This document shows positions 32,165 through 42,394 of a stretch of 64,000 nucleotides of DNA, piece by piece (positions within the stretch are counted from its first letter, which is position 1; each line of letters begins with the position of its first letter). A model generated the notes under the pieces. The model saw nothing but the letters and a program-made list of their open reading frames with translations. It had not been told where the DNA came from and did not search any database. Source of the DNA: Yponomeuta sedellus (taxonomy: Eukaryota > Arthropoda > Insecta > Lepidoptera > Yponomeutidae); contig OW203724.1 of NCBI GenBank assembly GCA_934045075.1, positions 5,257,473 to 5,321,472 on the forward strand, given 5' to 3'. Position numbers and translations under genes: made by a program.

Positions 32165-32360
32165 AGAAAGCACAGGAAATATTAATGATGAATGAATTAA
32201 GGATGTTGTGTATTAGCAAAGAGCATGATAAAGGCACCCGAAACCAATGTACGTGCATGTAACGACTAAGGAATGTTGATGAATCTAAAGAGATCTGTCA
32301 GAACTCTCTTAAGTAGCACCCACGGTCTCAGCATACTCCTCCGGGATACAGGCGTAAGTT
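32165..32360 (+). repeat. Degraded TATG-tail LINE 3' end
   Basis: GGATGTTGTGTATTAGCAAA...GCACCCGAAACC..TGTACGTGCATG...CGGGATACAGGCGTAAG aligns with 3145-3300 with many changes. Confidence 0.6.
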
Positions 32361-32785
32361 TGTGTTATATATTTTACGTTATTCAGTAGGTGTTACACAT
32401 ATACAAACAAGGAATAAGCCGATCTGTTTACGTTATTAACCGCAAACCATTTGAAACTAATGAATCTGAGCGTTTCCGTAGTGTTTACCTTGTGTTTAGG
32501 CGAGCTTTCATGCTGACTGGTGAGCTGTGCGTAATTTTCTGCGGTTTCATTTACGTCTTCAACACTACTCAGCATTTTCTAAAGTTAACACGTACACGAG
32601 ACATAATCACATAGGGTATCCTAGCGAAGGGACCAGGCTTGCAACTACTATTACGGGTTGAACTTAGTAGGCCACTAAATCAAGGAATCTCCTTTTTGTA
32701 TTTCCAGTTTTTTTAGGCTTAATTTCTAACCCTGTATGTACCTACTAAAAGGCAAATAAATTAATAAATGAAGAAAAAAAAATAC

Positions 32786-32908
32786 AAACTGTATTTACAC
32801 GGATTTTACTCGTTTATTTTACATTTTACAATTTTCCGACGTTTGGGCACTTTTTCAAGTACCGTGGTCTCGGTGGGTCTTTCGAAAATCAGTGTAAATA
32901 CAGTTTTT
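32786..32908. mobile_element. Diverged copy of the 31899 MITE family
   Basis: AAACTGTATTTACACGGATT ... AGTGTAAATACAGTTTTT as imperfect ends; centre GACGTTTGGGCACTTTTTC. Confidence 0.7.
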
Positions 32909-32909
32909 A

Positions 32910-33260
32910 CTACTCAGCACCCATTGCTGTGTTCGATACAGGTACAATAACGATATTTACGATAGTTAACTAATATCAAGACCCGACTTCCTTTTTAAAT
33001 ATTGCGCTTCAATATTGCGCTATTTATATAATAACTATATCGGGTATGATATTGTGATCTGGGAAATGCTGAAGAATTGGGTGTGCTTGTTAATTCTTAT
33101 ATTTTTTATCTTATAAGTATGTCAATTCTGTTTTTTCTCCTTGAATAAATAAAATAAAAATAAACGTGACAGGATTACTTTTGGCGTTTGTTAAGCCTTT
33201 CTGGCGTGATTGTCTAACAAATATGTGTCATAACCATTATCATCCACATTACCAATATTG
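32910..33260. other. No gene recognised
   Basis: AT-rich; nothing recognised. Confidence 0.4.
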
Positions 33261-33261
33261 A

Positions 33262-33440
33262 ATGAATGAATGGATTAATAAATGGATGAATAAATTAATG
33301 AATGAATGAGTGAATTAAATAATTAATTAATGAAAATTCTATATCGCACTAAAACATCAAACTTGCCCAAAGCGAGCTTAATGCTAGATAGTATTTTCTT
33401 CCAGCTAACCCACTTTGATGCGGAGAGTGGAAGGGGTAGT
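33262..33440 (-). repeat. LINE 3' tail with (TTCA)n, minus strand
   Basis: On the minus strand: TAGCTGGAAGAAAATACTAT with hairpin AATACTA-TC-TAGCATT, AAGCTCGC, then TTCATTCATTCAT-type repeats. Matches 45840-46030. Confidence 0.75.
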
Positions 33441-33905
33441 ACTAGAAAAAAATATATTACATTTAAAAGAAATTAGGAGTCATTTCGTCTAATTGTCGAG
33501 TCTCCAACCAATGACCTCCTCCTTAATGATCAAGCATTCTATTTAGATTACCAATCACAGCTTTACCTATAACATTTCCATCTCTATATTGCGTTGACAA
33601 CATCCTCTGTGGCTGACAACTGACAAGGTATTCTGGAAGCCTAACGAGACGTTTTGAATTGTGTTGGCGTAATCCAATCATATCTTGGCCTGATTAATTA
33701 TACGGCAAAGCGTCCATGGGGGGAAAGTAACATTATATCCATGCCAGTATAAGAGCAGTGCTGTTGCTTTGTGGACGAGATTGTAGGTAGTATTTTTTGG
33801 TATGGACTATTTTTTTGTTTTTTTTTTTTAAATCTAACGACAAAACGGTATGCTGTGTATGTCAATCCCTTGCCTCTGTCCGTGGCTAGTAACTAATAAT
33901 ATAAA
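33440..33905. other. No gene recognised
   Basis: Unassigned; poly-T run near 33817-33830. Confidence 0.4.
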
Positions 33906-33912
33906 CAAAGCT

Positions 33913-33964
33913 TTTTTCAACATAAATTTAAGGAGTAATCTCCTAAAATTTATATTGAAAAAAA
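33913..33964. repeat. Imperfect palindrome
   Basis: TTTTTTCAACATAAATTT..GGAG-TAAT-CTCC..AAATTTATATTGAAAAAA. Confidence 0.75.
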
Positions 33965-33979
33965 CTTTCATTTCTACAA

Positions 33980-34066
33980 TCACCTGATGTAAACGCAGCT
34001 GTGAGACCATTTAGATGCGGTTCTGTAAGAAGGAAGAAGGTTCATTTCCAATCTGCCTATTGTTTT
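33980..34066 (-). repeat. Interspersed repeat (inverted partner of 32043-32125)
   Basis: GCAGCTGTGAGACCATTTAG...GGTTCATTTCCAATCTGCC is the inverse of 32043-32125. Confidence 0.75.
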
Positions 34067-34406
34067 TTTTAAATTAAATTATCAGTAAGAACGTTATTAG
34101 AAAATAACTCGAAAAATAATTATTTTGACGAGCATAATAATTTGTCACCAAATAAATAGACCTGCAAAAGTATCAATAAGAAACTAGAGCGTTTTCTCTT
34201 GGACTATAATGGATAGTCAGCTTGTTACAATTAAGGTGGATTGCCAAACAAATAATAAAAATATGGAATAGATAAATAAGTTTGGTTGACATAAAAAATA
34301 TTTTTTGTCTTGCTAACACATACTCCTCTTCTTAAAGGGTTATATGTAATTTCACGGATTTGCGGTTAAATAGACAACAATAAAGATTTATAACAATAAT
34401 AAGTCT

Positions 34407-34444
34407 GTTTTATCATAGAATATAGAACATATTCTATGATAAAA
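34407..34444. repeat. Palindrome, 16-bp arms
   Basis: TTTTATCATAGAATAT and its inverse around a 5-base loop, just before the 5S SINE copy. Confidence 0.85.
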
Positions 34445-34450
34445 GACTTC

Positions 34451-34808
34451 GTTATCAACCCTTGTATGTCCCCACTGCTGGGGCACGGGTCTCTTCCTGC
34501 ATCCCAAGAAGGTTAGGCAGTTCTCCACCACGGGGGCCAAGTCCGGGTTGGTGGAGGATTGTAAGACAGTGGCGGGCCTTACTGTTACAAGTTATCAAGC
34601 CGCTCAAGGCCTCTGACATGGCTTAACGACTGCCATTACATGACAGCCGGCACCAACGGCTTTACGTGCCTTACGAAGCACGGAAGCGCTCGGAAAAATG
34701 CCACTAGCGGTAGTCACGGGACGGTCACCTATCCTTCACCTGACCGCGCCTGTTGTTGCTTAACTGAAGTGATTGATTCCAATCACTCAGTTCGTCTAGG
34801 CCACGAGA
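34451..34808 (-). mobile_element. 5S-derived SINE, full length
   Basis: Minus-strand copy with complete head (CTCGTGGCCTAGACGAACTG, GTTAAGCAACAACAGGCGCG, GGATAGGTGACCGTCCCG) and tail (CCCCAGCAGTGGGGACATAC, GGGTTGATAACG). Best reference for box-C similarity: GTGACCG is kept. Confidence 0.92.
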
Positions 34809-35010
34809 GCTTCAACAGGCAGACTTGATAAATGGTAAATGAAAACGAGGTCTAAGATGTTGCGTGCATACCTATTAAATGCCATTTAACTCTAGTTTTG
34901 AAGACCTCCAGCTTATATACTATAACTCTGGAAACATACACGACTAATAAAATTATAGATATATTTTAAACGGGTCTATTCGTGATTATTTATTAGGTAA
35001 AATGTGATCA

Positions 35011-35028
35011 CCTAACCTAACCTAACCT
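35011..35028. repeat. Short telomere-like (CCTAA)n
   Basis: About 3.6 units of CCTAA, the complement of the insect telomere repeat TTAGG, abutting the head of the next 5S SINE. Confidence 0.75.
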
Positions 35029-35355
35029 TGAAGCGCTCGTGGCCTAGTCGAACCGAGTGATTGAAATCAATCACCTGAGTTAAGCAACAACAGGCGCGGT
35101 CATGTGCAGGATGGGCCGTGACTACCGCTAGTGGCATTTTTTCCGAGCGCATCCGTGCTTCGCAAGGCACATTAAGCCGTTGGTACCGGCTGTCGTGTAA
35201 TGGCAGTCGTTAAGTCATGTCAGAGGCCGCTTGATGGCTTGATAGCTTCTGACAGTGAGTCCTGCCACTGTCTTACAATCCTCCACCAATCCGGATTTGC
35301 CTCCGTGGTGGAGTATAGCCTAACCTTTCTGCGATGCAAGAAGAGCAGTGAGGAC
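35028..35355 (+). mobile_element. 5S-derived SINE, near full length
   Basis: GAAGCGCTCGTGGCCTAGTC, GAGTTAAGCAACAACAGGCG, GGTCATGTGCAGGATGGG with a short deletion in box C, GCCGTTGGTACCGGCTGTCG; the 3' end decays after GATGCAAGAAGAG. Confidence 0.88.
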
Positions 35356-35554
35356 AAGGAGTTACCTTAATTCACGACGTTTCAACAGCGTTGCAGAAGC
35401 CGTGATTACGGATAGACTAAAGTGACGATTGCAGTCAATTATTGTAGGTAGTCACTTTTAGTTTTTCGCTGCGGGCTAACACAGGATACTCACTACGACC
35501 AAGGACAGGTAATACGTTTTGCCTAGTAAATAATCGAGATTCATCATCCGGCGA

Positions 35555-35655
35555 AAATCACTGCTACGTCCACTGCTGGACATAGCTCTCCCCTAATGAG
35601 CGCCATGGCGCCCTGTCTTTAGCTTAGCGCATCCAGCATCTGCCTGCAGTTACGC
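35555..35655 (-). mobile_element. RTE-like LINE 3' end fragment
   Basis: TCCACTGCTGGACATAGCTC, TAATGAGCGCCATGG, GCCCTGTCTTTAGC; antisense of the ORF2 end block. Confidence 0.7.
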
Positions 35656-35687
35656 GATTAATTTTTTTATTTATTAATTAATTAAGG

Positions 35688-36222
35688 ACCAAAGATGCTG
35701 AAGACGCCAAATCACTCTACGAGGTTCTTGGGCAACTCATTTGCGGTAAGGGCCGCCCGGCTGTGGAATGATCTGCCGGTCTCAATAAGGCGTTCTCCTT
35801 CCCTAGCTGTCTTTAAAAGCAGAGTTCGTGATCTTTATTAATTAGTATAGTCATTAGAATTTTGTCCTCTTGTGTATAGGGGTTATTACTTTCCTTGTCT
35901 TGTGTAGAACTTTATTATAAGATATATATGTATTTTTATAATAAATTATTAGTTTATATAATAATACACTTACGTACCGTTACTGTATGTAAGTGCATTA
36001 TTATTAAGTTTAAGTATGTATTATTATTCAAATTTGCACTGGCTACCCGTCTTTCTAATTTCCTTCAGCAACTTTCCATCGTAAGGTTATCTGGAAGAAA
36101 TTGCTTTTAGCAATAAGGCCGCCAATTATACTACTATGTATATTTGCAATTGTTTTGTATTTGTTGTTTTCCAGTGTACAATAAAGAATATTCTTATCTT
36201 ATTTTATCTTAAAGCCGTTTAA
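35688..36222 (+). pseudogene. LINE ORF2 terminus plus complete 3' UTR
   Basis: Reads ...RAARLWNDLPVSIRR-S-PSLAVFKSRVRDLY then stop (about 35840), the usual C-terminus of Jockey/CR1-group elements. The 3' UTR has CACTGGCTACCCGTC, hairpin ATTGC-TTTTA-GCAAT (36100-36114), AAGGCCGCC, AATAAAGAATATTC and TTATC units. Confidence 0.78.
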
Positions 36223-36224
36223 TA

Positions 36225-36618
36225 TGCAACTATGTATGAGTATCGCGAATTATTAAGAAATACTTATAAAATTATCATGTAACGAAAGTTCAAAATGCAT
36301 CGTGGAATGCTATAAAAGCGGTGTTTTATTAAGGGAGGAAGCGCACAGCTTCCGTGATAAATAGTCTTATTAGACGACTACGGTTTATGTAAAATAAAAG
36401 AACCCGAGAGTCCTGTGTAATGTAAGTGGTGCCTCTAGACCGCAATCCTACTTGATCTACATTCCAACCTCAAGGTTTGAACCCGAAGATAATAGTCTAG
36501 TTTTATATAAATACATTTGGAAATTTTGCGTATGCACTAACCAAACTTATGGTTATTCAATAAATAGATCCATGAATCTATAAATAAATAGGATCTTTAT
36601 TGTAAATATGTACAGGAA
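36225..36618. other. No gene recognised
   Basis: Unassigned, AT-rich. Confidence 0.4.
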
Positions 36619-36621
36619 CTC

Positions 36622-36873
36622 AGAAGCGCTCGAGGCCTAGTCGAACCGAGTGATTGGAATCAATCACTTGAGTTAAGCAACAACAGGCGCGGTCAGGTGT
36701 AATGGTAAAGTCCTTATGGGCGGCTTGATAACTTCTAACAGTAAGGCCCGCCACTGTCTTACAATCCTCCAACAACCCGGACTTGGCCCCGCGGTGGAGT
36801 AAGGCCTTAACCTTCTTGCGATGCAGGAAGAGACCCGTGCCCCAGCAGTGGGGACATACAAAAGGGTTGATAT
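36622..36873 (+). mobile_element. 5S-derived SINE with internal deletion
   Basis: Head AAGCGCTCGAGGCCTAGTCG to GCGCGGTCAGGTG, then direct junction (TAATGGTAAAGT) to CCTTATGGGCGGCTTGATAA and the normal tail. The middle of the element (ATGCCACTAGCG, GCCGGCTGTCAT) is missing. Confidence 0.88.
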
Positions 36874-37109
36874 CGAAAGGAACTCAAAGTGATGGGCAAG
36901 AAGGAGGTGTGTTGGGAGGAGATGGAAGTCGTGGCAAAAAACATCAGGAAATGGACGGATGTGGCCAGCGTCACCGATCTGTTTTGTTTGGCAAGAAACA
37001 AGAAAAGTTCGTGCAACTGAAGGCCAACCTTTATACTAATGAAGGTTGGCCTCCACTAGGAGAACGAAGAAGAAGGGACCCCAAGTAACATTACTTTACA
37101 TTACGTTGA

Positions 37110-37258
37110 CTTATAGGCACATACAAAGCTTCTGGCCCCACACTAGGATACCCTGTCTCGTGGAAACCAGAAACAACGACATCACAAACATGTAAACATC
37201 CACGACCTGGGTTTTTTTTATCTCCAGCCGGGGTTCAAACCTGGGACCTTTTGGATTG
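37110..37258 (-). mobile_element. tRNA-derived SINE (type A)
   Basis: Antisense GGCCCCACACTAGGATACCC, GAAACAACGACATCACAAAC, CCAGCCGGGGTTCAAACCTG; the tRNA head is cut at CCTTTTGG. Confidence 0.75.
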
Positions 37259-37424
37259 TAGGCTTGCGGCTTGCTTGCTTTTTAGTTCACATGCTTAATA
37301 CGCTTTTTCCGATGACAGAACTGTAAACGTGGTTGAGAGGAGTAGTAATTATCTGCTATAAATTGTCTAAAAATGTACTTATTGCATTTTTTTTTATTAG
37401 GTATTAAATTAGGCTAAGCTACAC

Positions 37425-37545
37425 ACATCTGTGAAGTTATAGCAGCAGTACCAGTCACTATCCGTGAAAGAAAACATCGTGAGAAAACCTGAATGGCTGA
37501 CGTGTTCACATACCTCGGCGCTTGAAATTGCCAATCAGGGGTGGA
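37425..37545 (+). repeat. SINE body fragment
   Basis: GTGAAAGAAAACATCGTGAG, AAACCTGAATGGCTGACGTG, TTGAAATTGCCAATCAGGGG; same family as 12868 and 52130. Confidence 0.65.
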
Positions 37546-37643
37546 CATGGTTTCCTGACGGTGTTTTTCACTATTTATTTCTCTCCAAAATTTCAACTTT
37601 TATAATTATATTTTATTAAGAATATAAGAAAATAAAAGGTTAA

Positions 37644-37900
37644 AACATACATACATACATACATACATACATACATACATACATACATACATACATACAT
37701 ACATACATACATAAATACATACATACATACATACATACATACATACATACATACATAACCTCACGCCTGTATCCCAGAGGGGTAGGCAGAGACCAGGGAC
37801 TGCCACCTGCCACGATCCTGAGAGATCACCTCCGCTTCATCAACGTTCATAATAAGTCACATTCGCAATATATATTTGTTTCGTCACTCTTTCTAAGGTA
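37644..37900 (-). pseudogene. TATG-tail LINE 3' end with its microsatellite
   Basis: (ACAT)n at 37644-37756 is followed by the inverse of the ORF2 end (WQSLVSAYPSGIQA region at 37757-37855). After a deletion the LTKQIYIANV-type segment follows near 37862-37890. Short, truncated and internally deleted. Confidence 0.78.
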
Positions 37901-38019
37901 CTTTCTCTATTTAAGGTTAAAAATGTCATAAAAAAAATTGCCGAACTGTATCTATGTATTATAAAATCTATGTATTATCGTTTGTGTAGGTTTATCATAA
38001 TTTTGTTTATACAACCCAA

Positions 38020-38226
38020 TTTCCCTTGTAGGTCTAAGTTAATGGATTTCCCCATGTATATGTAAGTTTGTTATTGTATTTCACCTTTTTTTCCTGCGCT
38101 ACCCTTTGCCAGTCTCTTCAAAACCAAAAGATTGATGGAAGAAAATGCTTCTTGCATTAAGCACGCTCTTGCACATTTACTCATGTAACTAGTGCGATAA
38201 AGAATTAAAAGAAATAAATAAATAAA
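38020..38226 (+). repeat. LINE 3' tail with hairpin AATGC-TTCTT-GCATT
   Basis: Hairpin at 38144-38158, AAGCACGC, then a run of AAATAAATAAATAAA. Confidence 0.65.
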
Positions 38227-38343
38227 CTGCTAATAAATTCAATTATCAAGCTCTATCTGTTACAGTTAAGCTATACCGGCACTGTTGGTAATTAATTATG
38301 CTGTGACTGACATTGACTCACAATTATGCCGTAATTATGTTGT

Positions 38344-38536
38344 GACGACCTCTGTGGCGCAGCGGTAGCGCATCTACCTACCATGCGAGAGGTCCCGTAT
38401 TCGATTCCCGGTTGGGGTAAAAAAAAAACACTCCAGTTCTTGGATGTTTACATGTGTGTATTGTCGCTGTTTCTGGTACCCACGACACAGGGTATCCTAG
38501 TGTGAGGCTAGAAGCAATGTATGTGCCAGTATATAA
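38344..38536 (+). mobile_element. tRNA-derived SINE (type A), full length
   Basis: GACGACCTCTGTGGCGCAGC head with box A TGGCGCAGCGG, box-B-like ATTCGATTCCC, A run, body GTTTCTGGTACCCACGACAC, GGTATCCTAGTG, tail TGTATGTGCCAGTATA. Confidence 0.82.
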
Positions 38537-38598
38537 ATCTTCAGTCTTTTTTAAGTTTAAACATTTAAAGAGTTAAACTAAAAAAAGACTGAAGATTT
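38535..38598. repeat. Inverted repeat at the 5' junction of the next LINE
   Basis: AAATCTTCAGTCTTTTTT at 38535-38552 and its exact inverse AAAAAAGACTGAAGATTT at 38581-38598. Confidence 0.9.
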
Positions 38599-40072
38599 GT
38601 GGGGGTTATCGGTTAAATTAATATCCACTATAATCAATATTCTAGCACCTTACCTTGCTTTGATTTTTAATAAATGTGTTGACCAGGGAACCTTTCCTAA
38701 TCTATTAAAGTTAAGTAAAATCGTACCCTTGTTTAAATCTGGTGATAGTGAAGATCCAAATAATTTCAGACCTATAGCAATACTGCCGGTGCTAAGTAAA
38801 GTTTTTGAGAAAGTAATATTACATCAATTGCAAACTCATTTTAGTATAAATAAGCTCTTCCATAAGAAACAGTTCGGGTTTACAAAAGGCCGCTCAACGA
38901 CGGAAGCAGGCATAGCGTTAGTAAAGCATATCTTTGAGGCGTGGGAGGAGTCGCAGGATGCCATTGGGGTTTTCTGTGACCTTTCTAAGGCGTTTGACTG
39001 CGTTGACCACGAAACACTTCTCATAAAATTGCACCGATATGGTTTAAGTAATAAATCACTAAGTCTTCTTCGATCTTACTTAACAGACAGAACTGTAAAG
39101 GTTGATATTAATAGAGTTAAATCCTCGGGTTCTGATGTAAAAGTAGGAGTCCCTCAAGGTTCTATACTGGGTCCGTTCCTTTTTTTGGTATATATAAATG
39201 ATTTGCCCTACCTAGTAGAAAAGCTTTCGCAGATAGTGTTGTTTGCAGATGATACTTCCTTAATTTTTAAAGTAAAGAGAGGTATAAGTAATGTAGACGA
39301 TGTAAACAATGCTTTATCTACTATTCTAAACTGGTTCACTATAAACAATCTGATGCTAAATGCAAAAAAGACAAAATGCATCAAATTCTCACTACCCAAT
39401 GTTAAAAATGTTGACACGAGTTTAAAAATATCTGGTGAGAGGCTAGAGCTGGTAGAGTCCACGCTTTTTTTAGGCATAACGATAGACTCAAAACTGCAAT
39501 GGGGTCAGCATATTGGAAAACTGTCGGGTCGGTTGAGTTCAGCAGCGTTTGCAGTCAGAAAAATTAGACAACTTACAGACGTGTCGACGGCGAGGCTGGT
39601 CTATTTTAGTTATTTTCACAGTGTCATGTCATATGGTTTGTTATTATGGGGACGGGCAGCAGATATAGAAACCATATTTGTCTTGCAAAAAAGAGCAATA
39701 AGAGCTATTTACAACTTAAACAGTAGAGAATCGCTAAGGGAGCGTTTTAAAGAAATAGGCATTCTTACACTGGCTTGCCAATATATATTCGATAATATAA
39801 TGTATGTCCGAAAAAATATAACAATGTTTAAATTAAATAGGGACGTTCATAACGTAAACACAAGGAATAGAAACAAGGTTGCTTGTACTAAATCCCGATT
39901 AGCCAAGGTAGGCACATCATTTGTAGGTTACTGCGTTCGTTTTTACAACAAAATTCCAGAACGTGTTCTATGCTTGTCTGAAAATAAATTTAAAACTTTC
40001 ATTAAAAATTCGCTATGTAAAAAGGCATATTATAGAATAGACGACTATATAAACGATCCTAATCCGTGGTAG
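38597..40072 (+). CDS. Jockey/CR1-group non-LTR reverse transcriptase (5'-truncated ORF2)
   Basis: Uninterrupted frame of 491 codons with no ATG at its start (first codon TTG), because the insertion is 5'-truncated inside ORF2. It contains the reverse transcriptase: KIVPLFKSGD..NNFRPI (41-60), KAFDCVDH (131-138), GVPQGSILGP (184-193), the catalytic FADD (216-219) and LNAKKTKCIKFS (thumb start). The C-terminal part carries RLVYFSYFHSVMSYG..LWGRAAD and YVRKNITMFKLN. The apurinic endonuclease domain and ORF1 are absent. The reaction by family is target-primed reverse transcription of its own RNA; this copy cannot do that alone. The 3' UTR runs to about 40640 with TTGAAT-type repeats. Copies: 8535-9930 (minus, degraded), 59686-60070 (minus, UTR), 62845-63015 (plus, UTR). 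An intact frame of this length implies a fairly young insertion. Confidence 0.9.
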   Translation: MWGLSVKLISTIINILAPYLALIFNKCVDQGTFPNLLKLSKIVPLFKSGDSEDPNNFRPIAILPVLSKVFEKVILHQLQTHFSINKLFHKKQFGFTKGRSTTEAGIALVKHIFEAWEESQDAIGVFCDLSKAFDCVDHETLLIKLHRYGLSNKSLSLLRSYLTDRTVKVDINRVKSSGSDVKVGVPQGSILGPFLFLVYINDLPYLVEKLSQIVLFADDTSLIFKVKRGISNVDDVNNALSTILNWFTINNLMLNAKKTKCIKFSLPNVKNVDTSLKISGERLELVESTLFLGITIDSKLQWGQHIGKLSGRLSSAAFAVRKIRQLTDVSTARLVYFSYFHSVMSYGLLLWGRAADIETIFVLQKRAIRAIYNLNSRESLRERFKEIGILTLACQYIFDNIMYVRKNITMFKLNRDVHNVNTRNRNKVACTKSRLAKVGTSFVGYCVRFYNKIPERVLCLSENKFKTFIKNSLCKKAYYRIDDYINDPNPW

Positions 40073-40640
40073 TAAACCAATTCCACCGCGATTTTATTGT
40101 TAAGTATAACTAAGTATAACATATTTTATAATACAAGTGTGTACAGACGACGTGATTGCATATTAATAACTATATGATACCTTATATAACTGACAAAAAC
40201 TTAACTGCAAGTTTGCTAAAGGTCATTCGAATGGTAGCGTGGTGTTCGGGTCATCTATCTCCCTCCAAAATGGTTGAGACTGATGATGGCTGAGCACTGC
40301 GTTATGCTCGTGAACGAGTGCTGTTCGTGTTTCTGGCCGCAGCACTTATGTTTTCCCCTATTATTGTGAGACATTTGACTAATGCTTTGGCATTTAGGGT
40401 TGTTAATGGCAATCATGAAATCTTATTAGGTTTACATATGGCAACTGATGTATTTGGTTTTAAGATGATTTGAGAAAAGATGGTCAGAGTGGAGTTTTTT
40501 TTTCCGCTGCCTTTTTCTCCACTACAATTACGGCCCGAAGGCGGCGGCTTACACTTTACATTGTACATTGACATTCAGCAAACAGAATGTAAATTCTTTA
40601 CGTTGAAATAAAATTATTTGAATTTTGAATTTTTGAATTA
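40073..40640 (+). repeat. 3' UTR of the LINE above
   Basis: Contains TCATCTATCTCCCTCCAAAA, GCTGTTCGTGTTTCTGGCCG, AAAGATGGTCAGAGTGGAG, GGCCCGAAGGC, ACGTTGAAATAAAATT and a TTTGAA-type tail. Parts recur at 8560-8880, 59686-60070 and 62845-63015. Confidence 0.85.
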
Positions 40641-40644
40641 TGTT

Positions 40645-40715
40645 ATGCCTCGCTCTCTCTCTCTCTCTCTCTGAGAGAAGGCCTGTGCCCTGCATTGGGA
40701 CGTTAATTAGCTACA
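40645..40715 (+). repeat. SINE tail fragment with (CT)n
   Basis: CTCTCTCTCTCTCTGAGAGA, GGCCTGTGCCCTGCATTGGG, ACGTTAATTAGC; the RTE-like SINE ending. Confidence 0.65.
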
Positions 40716-41022
40716 TGAAAAAAGGTACAAAGTGAGCTACAAGTGGGTCCAACGTCACAATCTAGGCACCGTGCCAAAGCGATGTTACTGTGCAAGCCTG
40801 CAGCTTATGTACCTATTTGTACCAACTTTATCTTGGCCAGTACGCTGTGAATGTCGCTTTATCTAAGAATTCTAGACTCGCTTGTTACGGCCGAATTTGT
40901 GATATGGCCTAACAAAGTCAACATTGTCACCGATTTTCTTTAGGTAGCTACTCGTTCGGATCATTGCAGCATTGCAGATACTGTCTGTTAACTTAATGAA
41001 TATACTTCGGCTACTGTCGGAA

Positions 41023-41075
41023 GCGCTCGAGGCTTAGGCGAACCGAGTGATTGGAATCAATCACTTTAGTTATTG
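41023..41075 (+). mobile_element. 5S-derived SINE, head fragment
   Basis: GGAAGCGCTCGAGGCTTAGG, GAACCGAGTGATTGGAATCA; stops after the hairpin. Confidence 0.85.
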
Positions 41076-41227
41076 CTAAGTTACAAGTAAATCAAAAGTC
41101 GCTAGATACGTTAGTTCATGTTCCTCCTTATTCTACGGTTGCGCCATGCTGTAGTGAGTTTAAAAGGGGATGAGCATCCACTAATGATGACTCGCGCCCC
41201 AGGCGCCCTGGTTGCAGAAACAGAAAA

Positions 41228-41449
41228 ATGGTTATGGCGGATCATCATGCTGCTATGCGTTTTATAGCTGAATCATTTGTGGCGAGCACACGTCAACTGT
41301 ACGCGCGCACCCTAACTCCAACATTCCTGCATCGCGCAATCAAAGTGTTTCACATGACATACCATAAATATAACGGCCCACTAACAACAGTTGGCCCGGC
41401 CGTCCCCAGGCATCTGACCCCGTCTGCCTGGCGGGAAATTTCCCTTTAA
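41228..41449 (+). other. Unassigned small open frame
   Basis: 73 codons with ATG, starting MVMADHHAAMRFIAESFVAS and ending SAWREISL. Local GC is higher than around it. Not recognised; the sequence just upstream (GCGCCCTGGTTGC) is not clearly repetitive. It could be a TE remnant or a chance frame. Confidence 0.3.
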
Positions 41450-41704
41450 ATTGTAAGAGCACGATTACCAGCTCTTCCCTATAAACTAAAGATTTTAAAA
41501 GGGAGTGTTCATAAAATAATGTTCATTTGGGAATTAAAGAAGTGTTAACGCGTTGGGTGCCTAGAATGCTAACAGCCGAACAAAAACGAACCAGGCTGAG
41601 AATTTTCCAACCTGTTTGGAACTGTTACAACAAGATCCTGGCTTTTGGCTCGAGTTCTAAACATGGATGAAACGTAGCTTTACCTCACTTCTCTTATTAC
41701 TGTT

Positions 41705-41760
41705 ACTACGAGTACTATTACATTAGGTCTCGGGTTCGACCCCCGGCCGGGTAAAACTAT
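41705..41760 (+). repeat. tRNA-derived SINE fragment (third type)
   Basis: GGTCTCGGGTTCGACCCCCG and GCCGGGTAAAACT match the head of 43612-43768. Confidence 0.6.
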
Positions 41761-41924
41761 TTAGAGCCCTTGGGTATGAATCGTTCCTCCAATCTTAACT
41801 TCGGCAGCTCGATCAGAGCCAAAATAGCTGCCAAAAAACTTGGGTGCTCAACAAAGTTAGACAGTACTTCACACCAAAGCAGCTTGTAGACCTGTATCAA
41901 GCACAAGTCCGCTCATGTATAGAG

Positions 41925-42180
41925 TACTGTAGAAGTTTGTACTCTGTATCTTTACATGTTTTATAATATGTGCTCTGGTATACAATAAAGAACATTTTTA
42001 ACTTATCTCGTCTCGTCTCGTCTCGTCTCGTCTCGTCTCGTCTCGTCTCGTCTCGTCTCGTCTCGTCTCGTCTCGTCTCGTCTCGTCTCGTCTCGTCTCG
42101 TCTCGTCTCGTCTCGTCTCGTCTCGTCTCGTCTCGTCTCGCCTCATCACATCTCATCGAATCTCATCTCATCTCATCTCA
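41925..42180 (+). repeat. LINE 3' end with ~140-bp (TCTCG)n array
   Basis: GTGCTCTGGTATACAATAAA followed by GAACATTTTTAACTTA, then TCTCG pentanucleotides from about 42006 to 42140, decaying into TCTCATC-type units to 42180. Other copies of this tail end in TTATC units, so the array looks like an expanded, mutated tail. Confidence 0.9.
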
Positions 42181-42394
42181 AATTATGCTATGTTATACAG
42201 CACAGCTAGTACGTTCAATAAAATTATAAGGAAGCATGCCATTTTCTTAATGCGTATCTGTGAAACGGATCTGGGAGCTCACTCAAGAACGAGAAACGAG
42301 GCCATAGGGAATTGCGAGTAACATAAAGAACATGAGATCTCCATTAAATAAACAAAAATACAGCGTACGGTAGAAGCCTGGCCCACGCCCCTTA

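Noticed and set aside
41970..42209. 79-codon frame with LVSSR repeats
   Set aside because: Translation of the (TCTCG)n array.
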